NCBI GenBank assembly: GCA_002358855.1
Contig: DEPQ01000073.1
Coordinates: forward strand, 1-34,333
Reading direction: 5' to 3'
DNA length: 34,333 nucleotides
Origin: Bacteroidales bacterium UBA3388
Lineage (GTDB): Bacteria > Bacteroidota > Bacteroidia > Bacteroidales > P3
Shown here: one piece after another, positions 1 to 9,327 of the stretch
Layout of the letters: every line of letters begins with the position of its first letter
Position numbering within the stretch: position 1 is the first letter of the stretch
The notes under the pieces: generated by a model
Seen by the model: the letters and a program-made list of their open reading frames with translations, nothing else
Database searches by the model: none
What the model was told of the DNA's origin: nothing
Program-made: the position numbers and the translations under genes

Positions 1-1
1 G

Positions 2-955
2 GAATCTTTTAACTACCCTTGGGGACACAATCGCCCTTTTAACGCATATTCTAATTATTTTAAACAAAAATTTGGACAAAGACTACAAAAGTTATCTATT
101 GATGCGGGATTTACTTGCCCAAATAGAGATGGAAAAATATCATTTCACGGGTGTTCATTCTGTGACAACAATGCTTTTAACCCCTCTTACTGCGAAAAAA
201 ACAAATCAATATATCAACAAATTGAAGAAGGAATAGAATTTCACGCTTGGAGATATAAAAATGTTAAGAATTATTTGGCATATTTTCAAGCCTACTCAAA
301 TACATACGCACCATTAGATGTATTAAAACAAAGATATAGTGAAGCACTCTCCCATCCTAATGTAATAGGATTAGTAATTGGGACTCGTCCAGACTGTATT
401 AGTGATGAAATTCTTGATTACCTAACAGAATTACAAAAAGAATACCATATAATTGTCGAATATGGAATAGAGAGTTGCTATGACAAAACTCTAAAAAGAA
501 TAAATAGAGGACATTCTTTTGCTCAAACAGTAGAAGCAATCGAAAAAACAGCAAGTAGAGGCATAACAACAGGAGGTCATATCATATTTGGATTACCAGG
601 AGAAAGCATTGAAATGATGCAAAACGAAGCAAAAATTCTCAGTTCTTTACCTTTACACTCTGTAAAGTTTCATCAGTTAATTTTAGTTAAAAATACACCT
701 ATTATAAAAGACTATCAAGAAAATCCAAACGACTTTGTATTTATGAAATTTGAACAATACAAAGAATTTATGATTGATTTCTTGGAAAAATTATCGCCAA
801 ATATTGTAATAGAACGCTTTGCAGGAGAAGTTCCCCCAAGGTTTCAAGCTGGTGGCTCAAATTGGGAATTACTTAGAAACGAGACTTTGGTTAGCAAAAT
901 AGAACAAAGAATGATTGAAAGAAACACCTATCAAGGTAGATTATACAAACCATAA
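2..955 (+). CDS. TIGR01212-family radical SAM protein (5' end cut by window)
   Basis: The frame is open from base 2 with no stop, giving 317 residues that lack only a few N-terminal ones. The family is usually a little over 300 residues. The opening YPWG, then NYFKQKFGQRLQKLSIDAGF, the motif TCPNRDG, GCSFC and later AYFQAYSNTYAPL are hallmarks of the TIGR01212 radical SAM group, related to the Elp3/YhcC type. The 4Fe-4S cysteines are the wide C-x10-C-x2-C form seen here as TCPNRDG...GCSFC. A TTG at 275 is in frame but lies after the cluster cysteines, so it is not the true start. The substrate of this family is not established. It ends 3 bases before rlmN, which suggests co-transcription. Family assignment is firm; function is open. 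Confidence 0.9.
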   Translation, partial: ESFNYPWGHNRPFNAYSNYFKQKFGQRLQKLSIDAGFTCPNRDGKISFHGCSFCDNNAFNPSYCEKNKSIYQQIEEGIEFHAWRYKNVKNYLAYFQAYSNTYAPLDVLKQRYSEALSHPNVIGLVIGTRPDCISDEILDYLTELQKEYHIIVEYGIESCYDKTLKRINRGHSFAQTVEAIEKTASRGITTGGHIIFGLPGESIEMMQNEAKILSSLPLHSVKFHQLILVKNTPIIKDYQENPNDFVFMKFEQYKEFMIDFLEKLSPNIVIERFAGEVPPRFQAGGSNWELLRNETLVSKIEQRMIERNTYQGRLYKP

Positions 956-958
956 TTT

Positions 959-1999
959 ATGAATAAGAAACAAAGTCTTTTTGGTAAAACATTAGATGAG
1001 TTAAAAAAGATTTGCGAAAATCTGTCTTTACCTTCTTTTACAAGCAAGCAAATTGCCGATTGGTTATACAAGAAAGAAATTTCTTCAATAGACGAAATGA
1101 CAAATCTCTCTTTGAATGCAAGAGAGAAATTAAAAGAAAACTACGATTTTGGATTAACTCCATACGTTGATTTTATACTTTCCAAAGACGGAACAAAGAA
1201 ATATCTATACGAATATGAAGATAATTCTTTTGTTGAAGCTGTTATGATTCCCGATAAAGAGAGATACACCCTTTGTGTTTCAACTCAAGTTGGTTGTAAA
1301 ATGAATTGTCAATTCTGTGCAACAGCTCGACAAGGCTTTAAAAGAAATCTTTCGACCAATGAAATACTTAATATAATTAGATCAATAGATGAATATTCTC
1401 TTTTGACTAATATAGTTTATATGGGAATGGGAGAGCCGTTAGATAACTATGAAAATGTTCTAAAAAGCATTGAAATCTTGACATCATCTTGGGCGATGGC
1501 AATGAGTCCTAAAAGAATTACAGTCTCTACTTGCGGTTTTCTTCCTCATTTAAAAGATTTTTTAGATTCAACACAAGTGCATATTGCAATAAGTCTTCAC
1601 AATATGATACCTAATGAAAGGCAGGAAATAATGCCTATTGAAAAGGCTTACAAAATTGAAGATGTTATAGAATTATTAAAGCAATATGATTGGACGGGAC
1701 AAAGACGTCTTACTTTTGAATACATAGTTTTCAAAAATCTTAATGATGATTACAGGCATATTTTCTCGCTTGTCTCAAATCTTTCTGACATCGAATGCAG
1801 AATAAACCTAATTCGTTTTCACACAATACCAAATACTATTTTCCAACAAGCCGATGATAAAGACATGATAAAGATTAGAGATATTTTAACTTCAAAAGGC
1901 CTAATTGCAACAATAAGAGCTTCTCGCGGAGAGGACATATTGGCTGCTTGTGGTTTGCTAAGTACTAAAAAATTATTATCTTTGCCTGTTAAAAACTAA
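959..1999 (+). CDS. rlmN: dual-specificity 23S rRNA/tRNA adenine-C2 methyltransferase RlmN
   Basis: RlmN is a radical SAM enzyme that methylates C2 of A2503 in 23S rRNA and A37 in some tRNAs. The 346-residue length is normal. The cluster motif is C113-x3-C117-x2-C120 (VGCKMNCQFC). C106 lies seven residues upstream, as the resolving cysteine does in E. coli RlmN, and C331 in AACGLL corresponds to the methyl-carrying cysteine. MGMGEPLDNYENV and the HTIPNT segment near the end are also typical. The gene follows the radical SAM gene by 3 bases. Its 3' end carries a consensus promoter for the next gene. The alternative Cfr is less likely because the C-terminal RGEDILAACG pattern is RlmN-like. Confidence 0.96.
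   Translation: MNKKQSLFGKTLDELKKICENLSLPSFTSKQIADWLYKKEISSIDEMTNLSLNAREKLKENYDFGLTPYVDFILSKDGTKKYLYEYEDNSFVEAVMIPDKERYTLCVSTQVGCKMNCQFCATARQGFKRNLSTNEILNIIRSIDEYSLLTNIVYMGMGEPLDNYENVLKSIEILTSSWAMAMSPKRITVSTCGFLPHLKDFLDSTQVHIAISLHNMIPNERQEIMPIEKAYKIEDVIELLKQYDWTGQRRLTFEYIVFKNLNDDYRHIFSLVSNLSDIECRINLIRFHTIPNTIFQQADDKDMIKIRDILTSKGLIATIRASRGEDILAACGLLSTKKLLSLPVKN
1954..1984 (+). promoter_or_regulatory. Bacteroidetes-type promoter for the M6 peptidase gene
   Basis: TTTG at 1954-1957, a 19-base spacer, then TATCTTTG at 1977-1984 match the TTTG / TAnnTTTG consensus. Transcription would start near 1991, giving a leader of about 26 bases before the ATG at 2017. It lies inside the last codons of rlmN, so the peptidase can be expressed apart from the upstream pair. 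Confidence 0.65.
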
Positions 2000-2016
2000 T
2001 GAAATTTATTTAATTT

Positions 2017-5000
2017 ATGAGAAAAATATTTTTAATTTTTGCGTTATTAGTGGTAGGGATTACTACTAATTTATTTGCCGTTGTGGCATATCCTTATCCT
2101 TTAGAGTTTAAGCAAAGTGATAACTCTTATCTTACTGTTCAAATACGTGGTGATGAGAGAGTTTCTTGGGGGAAGACTACTGATGATTACACACTTCTTA
2201 GAGCAAAGAATGGTGATTGGGTTTATGCTATTGATAATGGTAGTGGTGGTATGATACCCTCTACTATGATTGCTCATAATCCTAATGAAAGAAGTAGTCA
2301 AGAGATTAGTTTTATTGCCAATTTAGATAAGGCATTGTTTTATTCTAAGGAGCAAATTTCTTATCTTAAACAGTTATGGGAAATAAATGAGGATTTTCTT
2401 TTAAGAAGAAAAAATGCTATTGGAGGGGATACTACTTCTTCTTTCCAAGAGACTTATAAGTTAGTGGTAATTCTTATGTCTTATCCTGATTTTCCTTTTA
2501 CTACGCCAAGAGAGGAAATTGATAATCTTTTTAATCAAGTGGGGTATTCTTCTAATGGTTCTACAGGTAGTGTGCATGATTATTTCGTTGCTTCTTCTTT
2601 TGGTAAATTGAACGTAGAGGCACAGGTAGTTGGTCCTTATACTTCTTTTAATAATCTCTCTTATTATGGTGAAAACTACGCAGGTGGTGGAGATATGAGA
2701 GTTAGGGAGTTGATTACCGAAGCAGTTGATGCAGCAGATGCAGAGGTAGATTTCTCTCAGTTTACTAATGATAGTGAGAGTTATGTTAGTTGTGTTTATG
2801 TGATTTATGCAGGTTATGGTGAAGCGACAGGTGGTGCAGCAAATACTATATGGCCTCATCGCTCGTCAGTTTATCCTCCTATTATGAAAGATGGTGTGAA
2901 TATTTATGATTATGCTTGTAGTAATGAAATAAATGGTTCACCTTCTTATCCTTCTCCTTTGGTAATTGGTACTATTTGCCACGAGTTTTCTCATGCTCTT
3001 GGTCTTCCTGACTTTTATGATACTGACTATGAAGAAAATGGTTCTTTCTCTCATCACGATAGTTATGATTTAATGTGTAGTGGTAATTATAATAATGGTG
3101 GTAAAACTCCTCCTGTATGGAATGCATACGAGCGTAGTATTAGAAATTATGTAACTATTGAAGAAATTAGCGAACAGGGTGATTATACTCTTGCTCCATT
3201 GATGAGTGATAATATCGCTTATAAAATGAGTTTTAATAATAATGAGTATTTCCTTTTAGAAAATCGTCAAAAAACTTCTTGGGATTATTATATACCTGGA
3301 CATGGTATGTTGATTTTCCATATAAATAGGAATGCTCCTGGATGGAATTCTAATTGTAGTAATTGTAATCCTAATAATCCTGGGTTTGACTTAGAAGAGG
3401 CAGGTGGTAGTGGATGGTATGTTTCAGATAGTGAAAAACCTTTCCCTGGTACTTCTAATAATACTGCTTTTACTGATAGTTCTACTCCTAGTAGTCAATC
3501 TTTCAATGGAACAAATTTAAATCGTCCTATTGTTAATATTGCAGAAAACACTAATACTCACAATATTACTTTTACTCTTGGTGAAACTACTTCTCGCCCT
3601 GTTGTACAAACTCAATTGCCTGTTATAAGCATAGATACTGTTAGTGTGGGAGTTCATCTTGTTAATCTTGCTTCTTTAAATATCATAGAGGCAGGGGTTG
3701 TCTATAGTTCTACAAATCTTTTACCTAATGAGGCATCGGATAGTAAGGTAATGGCAAGTAGCATTCAAACAAATATGGAATTGGATTTGACAAACCTTTT
3801 ACCTAATACGGAATATTATGTAAGAGCATACGCTAAAACTGCTACTGAGGTGGGTTATGGTGAGGCAATTAAGATTAAAACTCCTTGTACGGCAATAGAT
3901 GATTTACCTTATATAGAAGAGTTTAATGATGTTATGGACCTTCTTTGTTGGAGTCAAGAAGCATCGCTTTATGTGGATAATGGATGGAAGATAAATGATA
4001 GCACTGATGTCGCTTTTATAAAAACAAATAGAACCTCAGGTAGTCAAACTACTATTTTAGTTTCTCCACTTTTCGATTTATCGGCGTTGAATCAACCTGT
4101 TTTGAAGTTTTCTCACACTCAAAAAACTCAAAATAATAAAACAGATAATTTGCGTATAAAATATAAAACTCTTCAAGGTTCTTGGACTCAGTTGCAAAAC
4201 TATACTCAAAACATTTCTTCTTGGAGCGAAGAGGTGGTAAATTTACCTGCAAATCAAGATTATATAATGATAGGTTTTGAAGCAGAGGTGAAAGGTGGAC
4301 AAGGTGTGCAATTGGATAATATTCAAATCTATGATGGTGACCAAAGTGCTTACCCAAGTGTTCAAACGCTTTCCACTCAACTTGTAACTGATAATCGAGC
4401 AAGTGTTAGTGCAAAACTAAATGCTCATGGAAATAACGCTGTTCATACCTTAGGTTTGTGTTTATCTACTTCTGCTAACCCTACAATTGATGACCAAGTA
4501 ATTCTTACTCCTGTTTCGCAAGAGGTATTTACAATAGATTTAGAAAACCTTATCCCTCATACTACTTATTATGTTAGAGCATTTGCAAAAAACAATGGAC
4601 ATATTTCTTACGGAGAAGAATTGAGTTTCATCACTGAATGTTCAAGAATTGTAGATTATCCTTTCTTAGTTAATATTCCTGAAATTCAATCATGTGTAGA
4701 AACAAATACTTCTTGGCAATTTGATGAACAAACTACTATATATACTTTCTCTTCAAACGAACAATCTTCAACCGCTAAGTTAGTTTTACCTATATTAAAC
4801 ATGTCTGATAGAGAAGCAACTTATATTAGTTTTGATAGAAAAAACAATTCTGATGTTTTAAGAGTGTTATACAAAAACTCTGTTGAGGGACAATGGACTG
4901 AAATTGCTAATTATTCTACTGCTCAAAATGAATTTACAAGAGATTCTATCTTACTTACAAATCTTTCAGAAAATTATTATATCGCTTTTGAAGGGGTAAG

Positions 5001-6183
5001 TAACCTTTCTTCTATAGAGTTGAAAGACATAGTTGTTTATGCTACTTATCAATTACCTATTCTTAATGTAGAACAACTTTCTGCTACTTACAATTCTATT
5101 TCAGTTATGGCAGATGTTATTTATGAGGGAGTTTCTTCTATTAGCAATAAGGGTATTATATGGGGTACTACTCCTGATATTGACTTAACTAATTCTAATG
5201 TAATTCCTCTTGGAAGTGGTATGGGTAGTTTCTCAACTACTATCTCTAACCTTGAAGAAAACACTACTTATTATGTTAAAGCGTTTGCAACTAATAACAA
5301 TGGCACTTCTTACACCTATGCACATCAAATCACAACTCCTTATACTCCTATTTTTGACAATACTATAGGAAGTGACCAAACTATTTGCGAAGGTGTAGTT
5401 GCTAATATGTTAATGGGTTCTATGCCAACAGGAGGTGATGGAAATTATACTTATCTTTGGATAATGAGCACTGATTCTTTGCAAACTTGGAGCGAAGCAA
5501 ACATTGGAAGTGATTACACAGGACAAAATCTTGATATGCGACAACTTTTCGATACTACTTATTTTGCAAGAATAGTTTATTCTAATCACGTTTGCGATAC
5601 AAGTAATGTGGTAGCAATCAATGTTCATTCAAGCACAAAACCTGGTAATGTATTTGTTTCAACTTCAACCATTGCCTTAGGAGAAAGCGTAGAACTTCAA
5701 TTAAGAGCATCTTATGGTGAGGTATTGTACTGGGAATATAAGAAACCTGAATTTAATTGGTTAGAATTAGAAAACTCTGCAGATTTAAAAATTATTGAAC
5801 ATCAACCATCGTTAATGGGACAATGGCAATATAGAGCAGTAGTTCAAAATGGAGTTTGTCCAGCAAAAACCTCAGGAGTAGCAACAGTACTTGTTGATGG
5901 TGTAGGATTAGAAGATGTAGTTAATAACCAAATAGAAATTAAATTGTTACCTAATCCTTCAAAAGGAAAAGTTAAATTTGAAATTAACTCTTCTTCAAAC
6001 AAAAATGTTAGATTAGAAGTTTACGATATGCAATCACGCAAAGTGTATGAACAAAACACAACACTAAATCAACTCTCACAATCTACATTAGATTTAACTC
6101 ACCTAACAAATGGAACTTATTTAATTAAGATTATTTCTTCTGAAAAAGAAGAATGGAGTGAAAAATTGATAATATCAAAATAA
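2017..6183 (+). CDS. secreted M6-family metalloprotease with T9SS C-terminal domain
   Basis: A 1388-residue exported zinc protease. Residues 1-20 are a signal peptide (KIFLIFALLVVGITTNLFA). An N-terminal M6 pro-region follows, then the peptidase domain with H322-E323-x2-H326-x2-G329-x2-D332 (HEFSHALGLPD), the immune-inhibitor-A type zinc site. The stalk alternates Fn3-like repeats at about 528-625, 777-870 and 1012-1108, each ending in a NTTYYV(R/K)AFA-like strand, with choice-of-anchor/MAM-like modules at about 627-775 and 872-1010. An Ig-like region spans about 1110-1300. Residues about 1310-1388 form a type A sorting domain (LLPNPSKGKVKF ... LTNGTYLIKI), so export by type IX secretion with cleavage or surface attachment is expected. 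It has its own promoter. Codon use differs between the first three quarters (GGT, CCT, ACT) and the end (GGA, CCA, ACA). Confidence 0.93.
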   Translation: MRKIFLIFALLVVGITTNLFAVVAYPYPLEFKQSDNSYLTVQIRGDERVSWGKTTDDYTLLRAKNGDWVYAIDNGSGGMIPSTMIAHNPNERSSQEISFIANLDKALFYSKEQISYLKQLWEINEDFLLRRKNAIGGDTTSSFQETYKLVVILMSYPDFPFTTPREEIDNLFNQVGYSSNGSTGSVHDYFVASSFGKLNVEAQVVGPYTSFNNLSYYGENYAGGGDMRVRELITEAVDAADAEVDFSQFTNDSESYVSCVYVIYAGYGEATGGAANTIWPHRSSVYPPIMKDGVNIYDYACSNEINGSPSYPSPLVIGTICHEFSHALGLPDFYDTDYEENGSFSHHDSYDLMCSGNYNNGGKTPPVWNAYERSIRNYVTIEEISEQGDYTLAPLMSDNIAYKMSFNNNEYFLLENRQKTSWDYYIPGHGMLIFHINRNAPGWNSNCSNCNPNNPGFDLEEAGGSGWYVSDSEKPFPGTSNNTAFTDSSTPSSQSFNGTNLNRPIVNIAENTNTHNITFTLGETTSRPVVQTQLPVISIDTVSVGVHLVNLASLNIIEAGVVYSSTNLLPNEASDSKVMASSIQTNMELDLTNLLPNTEYYVRAYAKTATEVGYGEAIKIKTPCTAIDDLPYIEEFNDVMDLLCWSQEASLYVDNGWKINDSTDVAFIKTNRTSGSQTTILVSPLFDLSALNQPVLKFSHTQKTQNNKTDNLRIKYKTLQGSWTQLQNYTQNISSWSEEVVNLPANQDYIMIGFEAEVKGGQGVQLDNIQIYDGDQSAYPSVQTLSTQLVTDNRASVSAKLNAHGNNAVHTLGLCLSTSANPTIDDQVILTPVSQEVFTIDLENLIPHTTYYVRAFAKNNGHISYGEELSFITECSRIVDYPFLVNIPEIQSCVETNTSWQFDEQTTIYTFSSNEQSSTAKLVLPILNMSDREATYISFDRKNNSDVLRVLYKNSVEGQWTEIANYSTAQNEFTRDSILLTNLSENYYIAFEGVSNLSSIELKDIVVYATYQLPILNVEQLSATYNSISVMADVIYEGVSSISNKGIIWGTTPDIDLTNSNVIPLGSGMGSFSTTISNLEENTTYYVKAFATNNNGTSYTYAHQITTPYTPIFDNTIGSDQTICEGVVANMLMGSMPTGGDGNYTYLWIMSTDSLQTWSEANIGSDYTGQNLDMRQLFDTTYFARIVYSNHVCDTSNVVAINVHSSTKPGNVFVSTSTIALGESVELQLRASYGEVLYWEYKKPEFNWLELENSADLKIIEHQPSLMGQWQYRAVVQNGVCPAKTSGVATVLVDGVGLEDVVNNQIEIKLLPNPSKGKVKFEINSSSNKNVRLEVYDMQSRKVYEQNTTLNQLSQSTLDLTHLTNGTYLIKIISSEKEEWSEKLIISK

Positions 6184-6192
6184 GAAAAACAA

Positions 6193-7047
6193 ATGTGGGA
6201 GAAATATAATCAAGATATAATTTCACATATAGAACTTGCACTTAAAGAAGATGTGGGACAAGCAGACCACTCTTCTTTATCGTGCATTGAAAAAACAACA
6301 ATAGACAAAGCAAAACTTGTAGCAAAACAAGACTGCATAATATGTGGAATAGAAGTTGCAAGAAAGGTTTACAACCAAGTTGATGAAAGTGTAAAGTTTA
6401 CCGCTTTGAAAAAAGATGGAGATAAGGTAAAAAAAGGCGAAGAGATTTTTAAAGTAGAGGGTTCTGCTATTTCAATCCTTACCGCTGAACGCACTGCATT
6501 GAATTATATGCAAAGACTAAGTGCAATCTCTACACGTACTTCTTATTATCAATCTTTAATTGAGGGAACAAACGCTAAACTTCTTGACACAAGAAAGACA
6601 ACTCCTACAATGCGTATATTAGAAAAATATGCAGTAAAAACAGGAGGTGGAACTAATCACCGTTTTGGTCTCTATGATATGATAATGCTTAAAGACAATC
6701 ATATAGACTTTGCAGGAGGAATATCAAAAGCAATAGACAAGGTTCACAACTATTTGAAAGAAAACTCTCTTAATATAAAAATTGAAATAGAGGTAAGAGA
6801 TTTCTCTGAACTCAATCAAGTTTTAGAAAAAGGAGGAGTAGATAGAATTATGCTTGATAATTTTAGCGTTGAAGATACAAAGAAAGCAGTAGAAATTATC
6901 AACAAAAGATATGAGATTGAAAGTTCAGGAGGAATAAACGAAACAACCCTTCCACTTTATGCACAAACAGGTGTAGATTTCATATCCGTTGGAGCATTAA
7001 CTCACAAAATCGATAGCATAGATTTAAGTCTTATTGCAGACAACTAA
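6193..7047 (+). CDS. nadC: nicotinate-nucleotide pyrophosphorylase (carboxylating), quinolinate phosphoribosyltransferase
   Basis: NadC converts quinolinate and PRPP to nicotinate mononucleotide, CO2 and pyrophosphate in de novo NAD synthesis. At 284 residues it has the usual length. Diagnostic stretches are EDVGQADHSS near the N-terminus, the AERTALNYMQRLSAISTRT helix, DTRKTTPTMRILEKYAVKTG, GGTNHRFGLYDMIMLKDNH, the (V)DRIMLDNFS strand and ESSGGINETT with ISVGALTH at the end of the barrel. These include the Arg/Lys/His residues that bind phosphate and quinolinate. It starts 9 bases after the peptidase stop and abuts the next gene. NadA and NadB are not in the window. Confidence 0.96.
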   Translation: MWEKYNQDIISHIELALKEDVGQADHSSLSCIEKTTIDKAKLVAKQDCIICGIEVARKVYNQVDESVKFTALKKDGDKVKKGEEIFKVEGSAISILTAERTALNYMQRLSAISTRTSYYQSLIEGTNAKLLDTRKTTPTMRILEKYAVKTGGGTNHRFGLYDMIMLKDNHIDFAGGISKAIDKVHNYLKENSLNIKIEIEVRDFSELNQVLEKGGVDRIMLDNFSVEDTKKAVEIINKRYEIESSGGINETTLPLYAQTGVDFISVGALTHKIDSIDLSLIADN

Positions 7048-8097
7048 ATGGCAAAAAGGGGAAATAAATACCTAAGAAAAATATTATATTGGCGTCCCGT
7101 TAGAACTCTATTACATTATTCTCGATTGGTAGTTTTACCGGGATTTCAAGGCATACCTTTGTTTGATGTAGCAATATTTTTCATCAAAGGATTAGCAAAA
7201 GGAGCAATCAACCAAAGAGCATCTTCGGCAGCGTTTCGTTTTGTGATGGCAATTTTCCCCATGCTATTATTTTTTTTCACACTCCTACCATATTTCGATA
7301 CTCAATATTATTCCACCCAAATATTCACATTCCTCAAAGACATACTCCCTCTTAACATTTACCAACCAATAGAGACAACCTTAATCGAAATTCTTAATAG
7401 GAAGTATAATAGTTTAATGTCAATAGGTATCATAGGAGCAATTTACGCAAGTTCAAGTGGAATTAACGCTATGATGCTTTCCTTTCACACCTCTTACCAC
7501 GACTCAATAGAAAAATCCTCTTGGTGGAAACGCCGTTTAATTTCTATGGTTATGGTTATCTTCGGTGTATTTGGCTTAATTATATTTCTCACCTTATTAG
7601 GAGGTTTCAAATGGTTTATAAACTACTTAGTCGCAGAGGAAATAATTAACACAACCTTTCAAATAATTTGCTTACAAGTAATACGATGGGTTGTTATTAT
7701 TTCAATGATTTATTTTGCACTTAGTTCATTATATTATTTCTCCTTAGAATCAAAAAAAGGTTACAAGTTTTTTTCAGCAGGAGCAACCCTTGCCACAATA
7801 CTTTTTATCCTTACAACTCAAGCATATATTCTTTACATTCGTTTCTTCCCTTCCTACAATGCACTCTATGGTTCTATAGGGGTTTTAATCTTCCTTTTTT
7901 TATGGATATACCTCTCTTGCTTCACAATTCTAATAGGTTTTGAACTCAATGCAAGCATATCAGATGCCTATCAAGAGAGACATTCCGATGAGTTAATAAC
8001 TATTTCAAGAACTGCAAGAACTACTAAAATATCTCAAAGAATAAAAAAAATATTTCTTAGTTTTAGAAAAAAATATCAAAGAATTATAACAAGATAA
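7048..8097 (+). CDS. YihY/BrkB-family inner membrane protein
   Basis: The ATG directly follows the nadC stop. The 349-residue protein has a basic N-terminus, then about six hydrophobic membrane segments, for example around AAFRFVMAIFPMLLFFFTLL, LISMVMVIFGVFGLIIFLTL, WVVIISMIYFALSSLYYF, ATLATILFILTTQAYILYI and IGVLIFLFLWIYLSCFTILI. The motif G(S)IGVLIFLFLWIY followed by LIGFELNA is the hallmark of the YihY/BrkB (formerly rbn) family. The old label ribonuclease BN for this family was a misassignment; the true function is not settled. The tail is strongly basic and cytoplasmic. It probably belongs to the nadC transcript. Confidence 0.9.
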   Translation: MAKRGNKYLRKILYWRPVRTLLHYSRLVVLPGFQGIPLFDVAIFFIKGLAKGAINQRASSAAFRFVMAIFPMLLFFFTLLPYFDTQYYSTQIFTFLKDILPLNIYQPIETTLIEILNRKYNSLMSIGIIGAIYASSSGINAMMLSFHTSYHDSIEKSSWWKRRLISMVMVIFGVFGLIIFLTLLGGFKWFINYLVAEEIINTTFQIICLQVIRWVVIISMIYFALSSLYYFSLESKKGYKFFSAGATLATILFILTTQAYILYIRFFPSYNALYGSIGVLIFLFLWIYLSCFTILIGFELNASISDAYQERHSDELITISRTARTTKISQRIKKIFLSFRKKYQRIITR

Positions 8098-8101
8098 AGA
8101 T

Positions 8102-9319
8102 ATGAAAATACCATTTTCTCCTCCTTACATAGACAAAGATGTAATAAACTCTGTTTGCGAATCATTAAACAGTGGGTGGATTACAACAGGTCCGAAAGTC
8201 GCTGCATTAGAAAGCGAACTAAAAGATTATTTAAAAGCAAAAAGTGTAATTGCAGTTAATTCTTGGACCTCAGGAGCAACATTAGTTCTTAGATGGTTAG
8301 GATTAAAACAAGACGATGAAGTAATAGTGCCTGCATATACCTATTGTGCAACAGCAATGGCAGTTATGGAAGCAGGTGCAAAACCTGTAATGGTAGATAT
8401 TTCTCCAAGAGATTTAACAATAGATGTAGAAAAAATAAGAGAGGCAATAACTCCACGTACAAAAGCAATTATAACAGTTGATATAGCAGGAATGCCTTGC
8501 CAATACGACAAAATAAAACAATTGCTTGACACTCCACAGGTAAGAGAAAAATACTCTGCAAGTTCAGATGTACAAAAGAAATTAAATAGAATACTACTTA
8601 TTTCCGACTCTGCACACGCTGTAGGAGCAGAATATAGAGGAAAAACCATAACTCAATGGGTAGATGTAAGCGTTCAATCTTTCCATGCAGTAAAAAACAT
8701 AACCTCAGCAGAAGGAGGAGCAATTTGTCTTAATCTTCCTGAGCAGTTTGATGAAGAAGAAACAAGGAAATTCTTTAAACTAATGACTCTAAACGGTCAA
8801 ACAAAAGACGCTTTCACAAAAAATCAAGCAGGTGCATGGCGTTATGACATAGTAGAGTTTGGAATGAAGATAAATCTCCCTGATATAAACGCAGCAGTTG
8901 CCTTAGCACAACTAAGAAAATATGACTATTTACTACAAGAACGTAAAAGAGTTTTTGAACTTTATCATTCCCTTTTAAGCGAGTATCATTGGGCAATACT
9001 ACCTCCAAAATCCAATAGCACTTTCCAATCGGTTTATCATCTCTTCCTTCTAAGAATAAATCCAATTACAGAAGAGCAAAGAAATCAAATAATAGCAAAC
9101 CTATCGAAAAAAGAAATTGCAACAAACGTTCATTATATCCCTATGCCTGAACTATCACTTTTCAAACGCATGGGGTATAAATCTGAAAACTATCCACAAG
9201 CAATGGACGCTTATGCAAGAGAAATTACTCTACCTCTTTATCCTCAACTAACAGATGAACAAGTAGAATATATCGTTCGCAATTTGGTAGAAGAATATTA
9301 TAACGTTGTAAACAAATAA
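8102..9319 (+). CDS. DegT/DnrJ/EryC1/StrS-family PLP aminotransferase
   Basis: Sugar aminotransferases of this family put an amino group on a nucleotide-linked keto-sugar, feeding O-antigen, capsule or protein glycan synthesis. The 405-residue protein opens with PFSPPYIDKDVINSV and GWITTGPKVAALE, typical of ArnB/PglE/WecE relatives. VPAYTYCATAMAV and DSAHAVGAEYRGK line the cofactor site. The catalytic lysine is in SFHAVKNITSAEGGAI, a variant of the usual SFHATKN.TTGEGG. NLPDINAAVALAQL and NVHYIP are further family marks. An insert of some 30 residues follows GMPCQYDKI. It lies 8 bases before a sugar transferase, so the pair probably serves one surface glycan. The exact sugar cannot be told. 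Confidence 0.92.
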   Translation: MKIPFSPPYIDKDVINSVCESLNSGWITTGPKVAALESELKDYLKAKSVIAVNSWTSGATLVLRWLGLKQDDEVIVPAYTYCATAMAVMEAGAKPVMVDISPRDLTIDVEKIREAITPRTKAIITVDIAGMPCQYDKIKQLLDTPQVREKYSASSDVQKKLNRILLISDSAHAVGAEYRGKTITQWVDVSVQSFHAVKNITSAEGGAICLNLPEQFDEEETRKFFKLMTLNGQTKDAFTKNQAGAWRYDIVEFGMKINLPDINAAVALAQLRKYDYLLQERKRVFELYHSLLSEYHWAILPPKSNSTFQSVYHLFLLRINPITEEQRNQIIANLSKKEIATNVHYIPMPELSLFKRMGYKSENYPQAMDAYAREITLPLYPQLTDEQVEYIVRNLVEEYYNVVNK

Positions 9320-9327
9320 TAAAAAGA

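Noticed and set aside
275..955. TTG start at 275 for the first radical SAM gene
   Set aside because: The frame is open back to base 2 and encodes the family's N-terminus and cluster cysteines, so the gene is simply cut by the window.
2461..2859. 132-codon minus-strand frame within the M6 peptidase
   Set aside because: Antisense to strongly conserved peptidase sequence; its openness follows from the T-ending codons of the real gene.
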